A stretch of DNA of 64,000 bases from Streptomyces tauricus (lineage in GTDB: Bacteria > Actinomycetota > Actinomycetes > Streptomycetales > Streptomycetaceae), in assembly GCF_014650955.1 (NCBI RefSeq), contig NZ_BMVY01000001.1, positions 682,001 to 746,000 of the forward strand, read 5' to 3'. Positions within the stretch are counted from its first letter, which is position 1. Each line of letters opens with the position of its first letter. The translations under genes were made by a program, and so were the position numbers. Below the pieces are notes generated by a model. That model saw only the letters and a list, made by a program, of their open reading frames with translations. It had not been told where the DNA came from and did not search any database. This document shows positions 28,914 through 36,519 of this stretch, piece after piece.

Positions 28914-29732
28914 ATGCCCCACACCCACCATGTGCGATCCCGCAAGCCTGCCGTCGTGGCCGCGTCCCTGACGTGTGCCGTCGTCGGTGCCCTGCTCGTC
29001 TCCTCAAGCGCGAACGCGGCGACCCAAGCCGTGGAACTACCGCCGGTCAACGGGTCCTTCGACTACCAGATCGGCCAGGCCTACACCCCGGCCGCCGACG
29101 TGAAGGTTGTCTCCCGCGACCACACCGCTTCCCCGGCGGCCGGCCTGTACAACATCTGTTACGTCAACGCCTTCCAGGCACAGCCGGGAGCCGAGGACGA
29201 GTGGGGCGACCTGCTGCTGACAAACGCAGACGGAGAGGTCGTCTACGACCCGGACTGGGACGAGGCCTTCCTCGACATCCGTACGGCCGCCAAGCGCCAG
29301 CGGGTCGCCGCGAAGGTCAACGCCTGGATCGACACCTGTGCAGACAAGGGCTTCGACGCCGTCGAGCCCGACAACCTCGACTCCTTCACCCGCACCGACC
29401 TGATCAGCCAGGACAACGCCAAGGCGTTCGTCAGGCTGCTCGCGGACCACGCCCACGACAAGGGCCTGGCCATCGGACAGAAGAACACGCCTGAACTGTC
29501 CACCGAGCGCTCCGAGACCGGTCTGGACTTCGCTGTCGCCGAGGAGTGCGGCGAGTGGAAGGAGTGCGGCTCCTACACCGAGGGCTTCAACAACAACGTC
29601 ATCGTGATCGAGTACCAGCAGAAGTACTTCGACGAGACGTGCGCGCAGTGGGGCAGCCGCCTCAGCGTCGTCCTTCGCGATGTACTCGTCACGGCTCCCG
29701 GCAGCAGCGAATACGTTCGCAAGGCCTGCTGA
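28914..29732 (+). CDS. Secreted GH114 family glycosidase, copy 2
   Basis: A 272-residue paralogue of the protein at 25511-26362, with a signal peptide (KPAVVAASLTCAVVGALLVS, cut near ANAA). Matching blocks are SFDYQIGQAYTPAADVKVVS, NICYVNAFQAQPGAEDEW, DWDEAFLDIRTAAKRQR, AVEPDNLDSFTRTD and FAVAEECGEWKECGSYTEGF, and both end in a Cys residue. Relative to copy 1 the ELDN motif is EPDN, a Leu-to-Pro change beside the presumed catalytic site. ATG 28914 follows TGGAG by 5-6 bases. It is transcribed away from the two-component system and ends at a terminator. Confidence 0.85.
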   Translation: MPHTHHVRSRKPAVVAASLTCAVVGALLVSSSANAATQAVELPPVNGSFDYQIGQAYTPAADVKVVSRDHTASPAAGLYNICYVNAFQAQPGAEDEWGDLLLTNADGEVVYDPDWDEAFLDIRTAAKRQRVAAKVNAWIDTCADKGFDAVEPDNLDSFTRTDLISQDNAKAFVRLLADHAHDKGLAIGQKNTPELSTERSETGLDFAVAEECGEWKECGSYTEGFNNNVIVIEYQQKYFDETCAQWGSRLSVVLRDVLVTAPGSSEYVRKAC

Positions 29733-29790
29733 CCGAACTCGCTCCCAAGCCGTGGACCACCGCGGTCTCTGAGCTGAGCTGAGCTGAGAG

Positions 29791-29825
29791 GACGGGCCGG
29801 AACCGCCCCACGCAACCGGCCCGTC
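29791..29825 (+). terminator. Hairpin terminator after GH114 copy 2
   Basis: GACGGGCCGG (29791-29800) pairs perfectly with CCGGCCCGTC (29816-29825) around a 15-base loop. It is preceded by a short GAGCT tandem run (29771-29788). The rest of the 296 bp gap to 30029 holds nothing I recognise. Confidence 0.65.
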
Positions 29826-30028
29826 CCCTGCGCAATTCGGCACTCGACCCCGCCCGCTACCGGTTCTCCTCGCGCCTGCGGCATCCGGTCAACTGGGCGC
29901 CGCGCCCTGGACCTGACCACCCGGACCATGCCGGGCCCGCGCACGCCCGCCGATGACACGGCCGCGGTCGCGGGGTGATGCCCTGGACGCCACCCGGACC
30001 GGGGAGAGCATGACGACCAGGTGCGGGT

Positions 30029-30727
30029 TCAGGACCAGGCGATCTCGCCGTCGCGGGACACGAAGCGCCCGGTTCCGGCGCCGGGCCCTTCGGTGGCCAG
30101 GGTCACGATCGCGTCCGTGCCCTCAGTGACGGTCTGGGGGCCGCTGTGACCGTTGAGGTCGGTCGCGGTGTAGCCGGGATCGGCGGCGTTGACGCGGATG
30201 TCCTTGAGTCCCTTGGCGTACTGCGTGGTCAGCATGGTCAGCGCCGCCTTCGAGGAGGTGTACAGCGGCGCGACGACGTGCGACTCGGGCCGGTCGGGGT
30301 CATGGGTGAGGGCGAGGGAGCCCATACCGCTGCTGACGTTGACGATCACAGGGTCGTCCGAACGGCGCAGCAGCGGCAGGAACGCGGTGGTGGTACGGAT
30401 GACGCCGATGACGTTGACGTCGTAAACGGCGAGGGCATCGGCGGCGGTGAGGTCGCCGGGATCGCCGGCGGCACCGTGCACACCGGCGTTGTTGATCAGA
30501 ACGTCGATCCTGCCCTCGTGTGCGGCGACATCCGCGGCCGCGGCGGCCACGGACGCGTCGTCCCTGACATCGATGGGAACGTAGCGTGCGCCGAGCGCTG
30601 TGGCGGCCTCCTCGCCCTGCTCACGGTTGCGGGCTCCGACGAGCACGGTGTGACCGCACTCGATCAGGCGGCGGGCGGTCTCGCGGCCGAGACCCTTGTT
30701 GGCTCCGGTGATGAAGGTGATCGTCAT
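30029..30727 (-). CDS. Short-chain dehydrogenase/reductase
   Basis: A 232-residue classical SDR. The cofactor motif is TFITGANKGLGRETARRL (near residue 4), the adenine-ring contact DVRDD, the NNAG motif VLINNAGVHGA (near 81), the catalytic Ser in NVSSGMGSL and the YxxxK pair in PLYTSSKAAL (near 159). ATG 30727 has GAAGG 4-5 bases upstream. The substrate is unknown. It is divergent from an MmyB-like regulator (30833), the usual arrangement for this regulator class and its oxidoreductase target. Confidence 0.9.
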   Translation of the reverse strand: MTITFITGANKGLGRETARRLIECGHTVLVGARNREQGEEAATALGARYVPIDVRDDASVAAAAADVAAHEGRIDVLINNAGVHGAAGDPGDLTAADALAVYDVNVIGVIRTTTAFLPLLRRSDDPVIVNVSSGMGSLALTHDPDRPESHVVAPLYTSSKAALTMLTTQYAKGLKDIRVNAADPGYTATDLNGHSGPQTVTEGTDAIVTLATEGPGAGTGRFVSRDGEIAWS

Positions 30728-30832
30728 GCCTTCGATCTTGCTGTGGCCGGGAGGCGCGGGCCAGGGAGACTTCGACGGTAGGAAGAGCAGTACCACCCTC
30801 GCGCCCGCCCCGACGACCACGAACGCGGCAGT

Positions 30833-31708
30833 ATGGGGAACATGACGGCAAGACCCGAAAGCGGACTGGGCGCGATGATCCGCACGTGGCGTGACCGGCT
30901 GCCCCCCTCGGCCGCCGGACTCCCGACGGCACGAGGACGCCGCACGGCCGGGTTGCGGCGCGAGGAACTGGCCGACCTCGCAGGAATGTCGGTCGACTAC
31001 ATCGTGCGCCTGGAACAGGGACGCGCCACCACACCCTCAGCGAGTGTGGTGGCATCCCTGGCGCGCGCCCTGCAACTGTCCACGGCCGAACGGGACCACC
31101 TGTACCGGCTGGCCGATCTGGTCCCACCGACGCACGGAACGGTCCCCGACCATCTGCCGCCCGGCGTTCAACGGGTGCTCGCCCGTCTCGCAGACGTCGC
31201 GGTCGCCGTCTTCGCCGCGGACTGGCAGCTGATCTGGTGGAACCGCGGATGGGCCGCACTCCTGGGCGATCCCTCCGCCTCGCCGCCGCGCCTGCGCAAT
31301 TTCGCCCGTGACAGATTCCCGGTCGACGAAGGCCCCGCCCGCCTCGCGCTGTGGCCGGTGACCGAGACGGACCGGCACGCCACCGACGCCGCCGTCGTCT
31401 CCGACCTGCGCCGCGCCACGGGCCGCTTCCCCCAGGACACGCGCCTTGCCTCGCTGATCCGCGAACTGACCGCCGGAAACACCAGGTTTGCCGAGCTGTG
31501 GACGACCGGAGAGGTGGCCGCACACCGCGAGGACCACAAGACGATCGACCACCCCTCGGTAGGGCCTGTCACGGTGGACTGCGACACCTTGACCGACGGC
31601 GACTGCGAACTCAAGATCGTGATCATGACTGCTGCGCCCGGCAGCGAGGACGAGACCAAGCTGCGACTGACCGCCGTCGCCGGCCCACTGGCCACCACGC
31701 ACAACTGA
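30833..31708 (+). CDS. MmyB-like HTH regulator
   Basis: A 291-residue protein. The XRE-type helix-turn-helix at the N-terminus contains the family signature TAGLRREELADLAGMSVDYI followed by RLEQGRATTPSASVV (residues 37-80). The remainder is the PAS-like MmyB ligand-binding domain (LPPGVQRVLARLADVAVAVF, NRGWAALLGDP, FRRLW-like FAELWTTGEVAAHREDHK). This class senses small hydrophobic ligands and often controls a divergent SDR. ATG 30833 or ATG 30842 are both possible; GGGGAA lies just before the second. Confidence 0.88.
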   Translation: MGNMTARPESGLGAMIRTWRDRLPPSAAGLPTARGRRTAGLRREELADLAGMSVDYIVRLEQGRATTPSASVVASLARALQLSTAERDHLYRLADLVPPTHGTVPDHLPPGVQRVLARLADVAVAVFAADWQLIWWNRGWAALLGDPSASPPRLRNFARDRFPVDEGPARLALWPVTETDRHATDAAVVSDLRRATGRFPQDTRLASLIRELTAGNTRFAELWTTGEVAAHREDHKTIDHPSVGPVTVDCDTLTDGDCELKIVIMTAAPGSEDETKLRLTAVAGPLATTHN

Positions 31709-31746
31709 TCCGACCCCACGCGGTTGTACGGGCTTCGGCGAACATG

Positions 31747-32550
31747 TCATGCCCCCTCGGCGGTGAGCCGGCCGACGGCCCGGATGATCTGGCGTCGGGT
31801 GGCCAGGCGGCGGCCGACCAGGGCCGCCACCCGGTTCATGCGTCCTGCGATGACACTGGGCGGCGGATTCCTGCGGTCCAGGGCGGCCAGCGCGGTGTGC
31901 ACGACATCGGAGGGCGAGGCGAGTGTGGCGCCCCCCGCGGCCCGCGTAGTGCCCACGACCTCGAAGAACTCGGTGCGGGTGGCGCCGGGGGACAGAGCGA
32001 GTACACGCAGTCCGGTACCGCGTGACTCCTCCCACAGTGCCTCGGTGAGACTCAGCACGAACGCTTTGGTCGCCCCGTAGAGCGCCATACGCGGGTTGGG
32101 CTGATAGGCGGCCATGCTCGCCACGTTGACCAGCACGCCGCGCCCCGCCGTGCGCAGCTGCGCGATGAAGGCCCGGCTGACATCGGCCACGGCGGTCACG
32201 TCGACAGCGATCTCCCGGCGCAGCCGGTCCGGATCCGCCTGATGGAAGGGGCCGAAGGTCGCGAACCCGGCGTTGTTGACGACGCTGGTGATGTGCAGGC
32301 CGCGCCGCTCCATCAGCGTGGCCAGCTCCTGCCCGGGGTTGTCCGTGGTCAGATCCATCCCTACGACGTGGGCCCGGACGTGATGCTCTGCGCGCAGCTC
32401 GGCGGCCAGCTTCTCCAGGCGCTCCTTGCGGCGGGCGACGAGCACCAGATCGGAGCCGCGGGCGGCGAGTTGGCGGGCGAACTCGGCGCCGATGCCCGCG
32501 CTGGCTCCGGTGATCAGTGTGGTCTGTCCGTGGTAGTCGACGGCGGTCAT
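31747..32550 (-). CDS. Short-chain dehydrogenase/reductase
   Basis: A 267-residue SDR of the DltE/YqjQ-like branch. The cofactor motif is TLITGASAGIGAEFARQL, the charged second strand LVLVARRKERLEKLAAEL, NNAG is VVNNAGFATFGPF (near residue 92), Ser is in NVASMAAYQ and Y/K in ALYGATKAFVL (near 157). The C-terminal extension (RMNRVAALVGRRLATRRQII) is basic and may touch membrane. It is divergent from a TetR gene, with an operator-like palindrome 28 bases upstream of its start. Confidence 0.9.
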   Translation of the reverse strand: MTAVDYHGQTTLITGASAGIGAEFARQLAARGSDLVLVARRKERLEKLAAELRAEHHVRAHVVGMDLTTDNPGQELATLMERRGLHITSVVNNAGFATFGPFHQADPDRLRREIAVDVTAVADVSRAFIAQLRTAGRGVLVNVASMAAYQPNPRMALYGATKAFVLSLTEALWEESRGTGLRVLALSPGATRTEFFEVVGTTRAAGGATLASPSDVVHTALAALDRRNPPPSVIAGRMNRVAALVGRRLATRRQIIRAVGRLTAEGA

Positions 32551-32578
32551 GGCTGCCTTCTTTCAGTCGATGCCTACC

Positions 32579-32594
32579 TGGCAGTTAATGCCAA
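32579..32594. promoter_or_regulatory. Palindromic TetR operator
   Basis: TGGCA-GTTAA-TGCCA(A) has perfect 5-base arms. It lies between the divergent SDR (start 32550) and TetR (start 32633) genes, so one protein could control both. Confidence 0.55.
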
Positions 32595-32632
32595 CTAGGC
32601 GCCTGCTGTCCAGAAGCGATAGCCTGACGACC

Positions 32633-33217
32633 ATGACGTCTTTGTGGGATCGCTCGCGACAGGTGGCCGTACAGGCGATCCTGGATACGGCGCTTCGCTT
32701 GTTCGCCGAGCAGGGCTACGAGCAGACGACGATCGCGCAGATCGCCCGGGAGGCCGGGATCTCGCAGCGCTCCCTGTTCCGCTACTTCGGCACCAAAGAG
32801 GACCTGGTCTGCGGGGATCAGGATGCGCTGGGGGAACTGCTGAAGCAGACCGTGGAACAGCAGCCGGCCGAGGTCTCCGCATGGGATGCCTTGCGCGCCG
32901 GCTTCGAGGTTCTCCTGACCGCCAACCACACTCCCGAGCGGGCGCTGGAACTTTCCCGTCTCATCTTCGACACCCCCGCCCTGCACGCCCGGTACATCGA
33001 GAAACGACTGCGCTGGCAAGCCGCACTCGTCCCGGTCGTCCAGGCGCGGCTGGGCGCCGCCCCCGGTCCGACCCCCGACCCGCGTGCCAAGGCGATCGTC
33101 GCGACGGTCTTCGCCTGCGCCGACTCGGCAACCGAACTCTGGGCCACGCACGACGGACGACTCGACCTGGCAGACCTCTACGCTCAATGCCTCGCGGCGG
33201 TGCGGGGCCGCAGCTGA
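32633..33217 (+). CDS. TetR-family transcriptional regulator
   Basis: A 194-residue repressor. The DNA-binding domain is complete: QAILDTALRLFAEQGYEQTT, then IAQIAREAGISQRSLFRYFG (recognition helix ending in the YF pair) and TKEDLVCGDQ. The C-terminal ligand domain (TFACADSATELWATHDG-like region) is of the common MftR/TetR_C type. ATG 32633 is chosen so that the palindrome at 32579-32594 lies outside the coding region. It probably represses itself and the divergent SDR. Confidence 0.88.
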   Translation: MTSLWDRSRQVAVQAILDTALRLFAEQGYEQTTIAQIAREAGISQRSLFRYFGTKEDLVCGDQDALGELLKQTVEQQPAEVSAWDALRAGFEVLLTANHTPERALELSRLIFDTPALHARYIEKRLRWQAALVPVVQARLGAAPGPTPDPRAKAIVATVFACADSATELWATHDGRLDLADLYAQCLAAVRGRS

Positions 33218-33419
33218 GGGGCGGATCCCAGCGCCGTGCAACCGATCGCTTTGCTGACCGCCCCAGGCGGCAGTATCCGGTCTTCGAGACCGCGAACAAC
33301 GGCGAACATCGACGCAATGTCAGGCCCATGGGTCAGTGCGACGACGCCAGCAGCGAAGGAAGCCGGTTCGGTGCCCGACGTCTGGCCGGCCCACCCCAGC
33401 TCGAACATAGGTTGGTCCC

Positions 33420-33665
33420 ATGAGCTTTGGCGATGAGATCCGCAGCCGTGAGGAACTGGCCGCGTTCGTTCGTGGTCTTCGGCAGGAGTATGCGCGTCGA
33501 GGCCAAGAGTGGGAAAACGCCAGCCTGGAGAGTTTTCTCGGGGCTCTGGCCGCATGGATCGACGATGCGGACGGTGTCTACCGCAACTTCGGCAAGGATC
33601 TCCCGCCTGGAGGCGACTGGACCTTCTTCGCGCGGAGTCTGCAAGCGGCCACTGTGTACGAGTGA
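33420..33665 (+). CDS. DUF7660-type small protein
   Basis: An 81-residue acidic protein. SREELAAFVRGLRQEY, then QEWENASLESFLGALAAWID and a C-terminal DWTFFARSLQAATVYE. The pattern EWEN..L..FL.AL.AW..D..G.YRN with a terminal A..YE is that of a small immunity-like family found singly across streptomycetes (DUF7660). No function is established. It stands alone, followed by the toxin-antitoxin pair. Confidence 0.7.
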   Translation: MSFGDEIRSREELAAFVRGLRQEYARRGQEWENASLESFLGALAAWIDDADGVYRNFGKDLPPGGDWTFFARSLQAATVYE

Positions 33666-33759
33666 CAGGTCTGAACACTCCAGAGGTACGCGGATTGCTG
33701 GCCTTCCCACGCGCACTCGCACACACGGCGACAAATATCAGGCAGACCCTCTGCACGCC

Positions 33760-33777
33760 TGCTACCACCTTGCTACC
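33760..33777. promoter_or_regulatory. Direct repeat at the toxin-antitoxin promoter
   Basis: TGCTACC occurs at 33760-33766 and 33771-33777, one helical turn apart (11 bases), ending 8 bases before the antitoxin start. This is the expected spacing for autoregulation by the antitoxin. Confidence 0.4.
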
Positions 33778-33785
33778 ATGCGGGT

Positions 33786-34046
33786 GTGACTTCCATGAAG
33801 AAGCAGACGCAGGTCCGGCTGGAAGAGGACGTCCTCGCCGCCGGCAAGGCCGCCGCGGCCGCCCGACGACTCGACTTCAACCGCTATGTGGAACGGCTGA
33901 TCATCGAGGACACCACCGGCGCCCGCGCCGCGGGTATGGCAGCCGCCCAGCGGCTCATCGAGGAGCACGGCACCTTCCTCGACGACCTGGAGGAGCAGCT
34001 CGACGCCCCGTACGCTCAGCCACGGCAGCCGGGTGCCGCCGCGTGA
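33786..34046 (+). CDS. Antitoxin of a Fic-type toxin-antitoxin pair
   Basis: An 86-residue protein from GTG 33786 (ATG 33795 is an alternative). The N-terminal QTQVRLEEDVLAAGKAAAAA and a following RRLDFNRYVERLIIED form a ribbon-helix-helix-like DNA-binding unit. The C-terminal half (GMAAAQRLIEEHGTFLDDLE) is a long amphipathic helix suited to binding the toxin. It overlaps the toxin gene by four bases (GTGA). Confidence 0.75.
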   Translation: MTSMKKQTQVRLEEDVLAAGKAAAAARRLDFNRYVERLIIEDTTGARAAGMAAAQRLIEEHGTFLDDLEEQLDAPYAQPRQPGAAA

Positions 34047-34414
34047 TCCTGCACGTCGACGAATCCTGGATCCTCGAAGTCGCCGAACGGGCCGGTCACC
34101 GTGACCCGGCCGCCGACGACTACGGCGTGCCCATCGCCGCCGTCGCGCGCCACCGCGGCGAGCTCCTCGACACTCCCGTCTACGACGGCCCCTACGCCCG
34201 CGCCGCCGCCCTGGTCCACAACCTCGGCCGCTGCCGCTGGCTGGAACGCTCCAATCTCACCGTCGCCTGCGCCGTCGCCGTCATGTACCTCGAAGCCAGC
34301 AACATTCCCGTCGACCCCACACGGGAACAACTCACCGCCCTCGCCCATGAGCTGGCCAACCCACGCAGCACCGCGAGCCGCATCGCCACCATCCTCCGCA
34401 CCTGGAAACCCTGA
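34043..34414 (+). CDS. Toxin component, degenerate Fic/Doc family
   Basis: A 123-residue protein starting at GTG 34043. It follows the Doc topology: ILHVDESWILEVAERAG, then DYGVPIAAVARHRGELLDTP, ARAAALVHNLGRCRWLERSN and VACAVAVMYLEASNIPV. The segment CRWLERSNLT occupies the place of the catalytic HPFxxGNKRT loop, so the AMP- or phosphotransferase His is replaced by Cys and the Gly-Asn pair is lost. This degenerate form recurs in streptomycetes beside the same small antitoxin. Whether it retains toxicity is unknown. Confidence 0.75.
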   Translation: MILHVDESWILEVAERAGHRDPAADDYGVPIAAVARHRGELLDTPVYDGPYARAAALVHNLGRCRWLERSNLTVACAVAVMYLEASNIPVDPTREQLTALAHELANPRSTASRIATILRTWKP

Positions 34415-34496
34415 GGGGTTTCCTAGCGGGGCAAGCTGGCGCGCGTCGTCATGCTCGTGCGCCAGTACGTCGTGACCGGCAGGACACGGTCCTCTA

Positions 34497-35395
34497 GGCG
34501 GTTTCGTTTGGATCAGCGGGCGGACCAGAGGAAGATGCCCGCGATGTGTAGTCCAGCGAGGTAGATGGTCGCGGTCTTCTCGTAGCGGGTGGCGATGCCG
34601 CGCCATTGCTTCAGGCGGTTGATGCACCGCTCGACGGTGTTGCGCTGCTTGTATGCCTCGCGGTCGAAGGCCGGCGGTCTGCCGCCCGCCTGTCCGCGCT
34701 GCCGCCGGTTGGCCTGCTGGTCAGCGCGTTCCGGGATCACTGCGCGGATGCCGCGTCTGCGCAGGTGGTCGCGGATCGCGCGGGAGGAATAGGCCTTGTC
34801 GGCCAGGACCAGGTCCGGCCTGGTGCGGGGCCGTCCAAGAGGGCGGGGAACGCGCAGGCGGGCCATGACGTCCGTGAAGGCGGGTGCGTCGCCGGCCTGA
34901 CCTGCGGTGAGGGCGAACGCGAGTGGTCGGCACCGGCCGTCGGCCGCGAGGTGGATCTTCGTGGTCAGTCCGCCGCGGGACCGGCCGATGGCGTGGTTGT
35001 CCGGCTCGCCGGCCGGGGCCCCTTTTTGCGGGCTCCGGCCGCGTGCTGGTGTGCGCGCACGATGGTCGAGTCGACCGAGACGGCCCAGTTGAGGTCTTCG
35101 TCAGCGTCTGCCTGTGCGACCAGGGCGGTGAACACCCGCTCCCAGGTGCCGTCGACGGCCCACATTCGCAGCCGGTTGTAGACGCCCCGCCAGTTGCCGT
35201 ACTTCTCCGGCAGGTGCACCCACTGGGTGCCGGTCTGGAACTTGAAGGCGATCGCGTCAATCACCTCACGATGGTCCCGCCAGCGGCCACCCCGCTTCGG
35301 CGTCCGGTCCGGAAGCAACGGCTCAATCCGCGCCCACTGCGCATCAGTCAACGGCACACCCGGACCAACGACCGACTGATCCAAACGAAATGACC
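34497..35395 (-). mobile_element. Second IS5-family insertion sequence (899 bp)
   Basis: Terminal repeats GGCGGTTTCGTTTGGATCAG (34497-34516) and, on the other strand, GGTCATTTCGTTTGGATCAG (35376-35395) match at 17 of 20 positions. The flanking dinucleotide is TA on both sides (34495-34496 and 35396-35397), within CTAG. One transposase in two frames fills the element. The right tip forms part of the stop codon of the neighbouring aldolase-fusion gene. Confidence 0.88.
34513..35384 (-). CDS. IS5-family transposase, two frames joined by -1 frameshifting
   Basis: The first frame (start 35384) reads DQSVVGPGVPLTDAQWARIE, then FKFQTGTQWVHLPEKYGNW and AVSVDSTIVRAHQHAAGARK (first catalytic Asp), and alone would stop at 34965. 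After a one-base slip the second frame gives GRSRGGLTTKIHLAADGRCR-like sequence, LVLADKAYSS (second Asp) and YKQRNTVERCINRLKQWRGI (Glu). The junction is the heptamer A-AAG-GGG on the minus strand (35025-35019), the same as in the element at 7387. About 290 residues in all. All three catalytic positions appear intact. Confidence 0.85.
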
Positions 35396-36519
35396 TAGTC
35401 GAAGAGGTCCGGGTCGGTGCGGGTGATCTGGTCGAAGAGGGGCTGGAACTGGAACCAGCCCGCCAGGTCGAAGCCCACCTGGCCGTAGGTGAGTTTGGCC
35501 TCTTCGTGGGGGATCGGGATCGTGGGTCCCGATGCCTTGGCGGCGAGTTGGGCCTGGGCCGAACGTTCCATGGTGATGAACCAGTACGCGGCGGCGTCGA
35601 CCGAGCCCGCCGCGGTGAGCAGGCCGTGGTTGCGGAGGATGACCGCCTTGTGTCCGCCCAGTGCCTCGGCGATGCGCCGGCCCTCCGCGGGGTCGTCGGC
35701 CACGCCCGAGTAGTTCTCGTAGCAGCCGTGGTCCTCGTAGAAGGCGCAGGCGTCCTGGGTGAGGGGTTCGAGGCGCTGGCCTGTCGCCGACAGCGCCTTG
35801 CCGTACACCGAGTGGCTGTGGGCGGCGCCGACCGCGTCGGGCCGTGCCGCGTGGACGGCCGCGTGGATGGCGAAGGCTGCCCGGTTCACCCGGTGGCGGC
35901 CCTGGACGACATCGCCCTGGTGGTTGACGAGCAGCAGGTCACTGACCTTCACGTGCTTGAACGACATGCCGAAGGGGTTGACCCAGAAGTGGTCGGGGAA
36001 CTCCGGGTCGCGTGCGGTGATGTGTCCGGCGACGCCTTCCTCGAACCCGAACCGGCCGAAGATGCGCAGGGCGCCGGCCAGGCGTTCCTTGCGGTGACGT
36101 CGCTCGGCGGCCGGGTCGCTGAACACGGCGGGGAGCCGGAAGGTCAGCTTCTCCTCCGGGATCGGCGTCAGGTCCTGCCGGCCCAGCCGGTCGGGCACCC
36201 TCAACGCGGCCAGTGGGACGTGGTGTTGGCCGGCGTGGATGTCCCGGTCCCGGAGACTGGCCTGGGTGACGGGGCGCGGGAAGGAGATCTTCACGACGTT
36301 CAGTGCGGGGATGCGGAAGATCTGGACCTGCTCGGCGTCCACGCGGTACAGGTCGGCGACGACCGCCTCGTTGAGGATGGACTCGTCGGCCGCCACGGCG
36401 TATCCGGCGCTGTCCTTCATGAACGTTTCCAAGGTGACCCAGAAGGGGCCGGCGTTCTTGGAGCGGATCTCGGTCGCGTAGTCACCCAGCACGGTCGAAC
36501 GGTGGACGTGTTCAGACAT
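35395..36519 (-). CDS. DUF4387 - class II aldolase/adducin fusion protein
   Basis: A 374-residue two-domain protein. Residues 8-110 match DUF4387 (IRSKNAGPFWVTLETFMKD, LYRVDAEQVQIFRIPALNVV, KISFPRPVTQASLRDRDIHA), a small domain usually encoded as a separate gene next to AtuA/DUF1446 genes. Residues 135-350 are a class II aldolase/adducin domain: FGFEEGVAGHITARDPEFPD, FWVNPFGMSFKHVKVSDLLL, the Zn ligands in GAAHSHSVYGKAL and a third His in VILRNHGLLTAAG. Such aldolases cleave or decarboxylate hydroxy-keto acids with a metal. It is the last gene of the operon and overlaps the AtuA gene by 8 bases. The stop TAG is shared with the insertion sequence. Confidence 0.85.
   Translation of the reverse strand: MSEHVHRSTVLGDYATEIRSKNAGPFWVTLETFMKDSAGYAVAADESILNEAVVADLYRVDAEQVQIFRIPALNVVKISFPRPVTQASLRDRDIHAGQHHVPLAALRVPDRLGRQDLTPIPEEKLTFRLPAVFSDPAAERRHRKERLAGALRIFGRFGFEEGVAGHITARDPEFPDHFWVNPFGMSFKHVKVSDLLLVNHQGDVVQGRHRVNRAAFAIHAAVHAARPDAVGAAHSHSVYGKALSATGQRLEPLTQDACAFYEDHGCYENYSGVADDPAEGRRIAEALGGHKAVILRNHGLLTAAGSVDAAAYWFITMERSAQAQLAAKASGPTIPIPHEEAKLTYGQVGFDLAGWFQFQPLFDQITRTDPDLFD

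Noticed and set aside
29771..29788. GAGCT tandem run as a possible variable repeat
   Set aside because: Only three and a half short units in a non-coding position beside a terminator; listed with the terminator instead.
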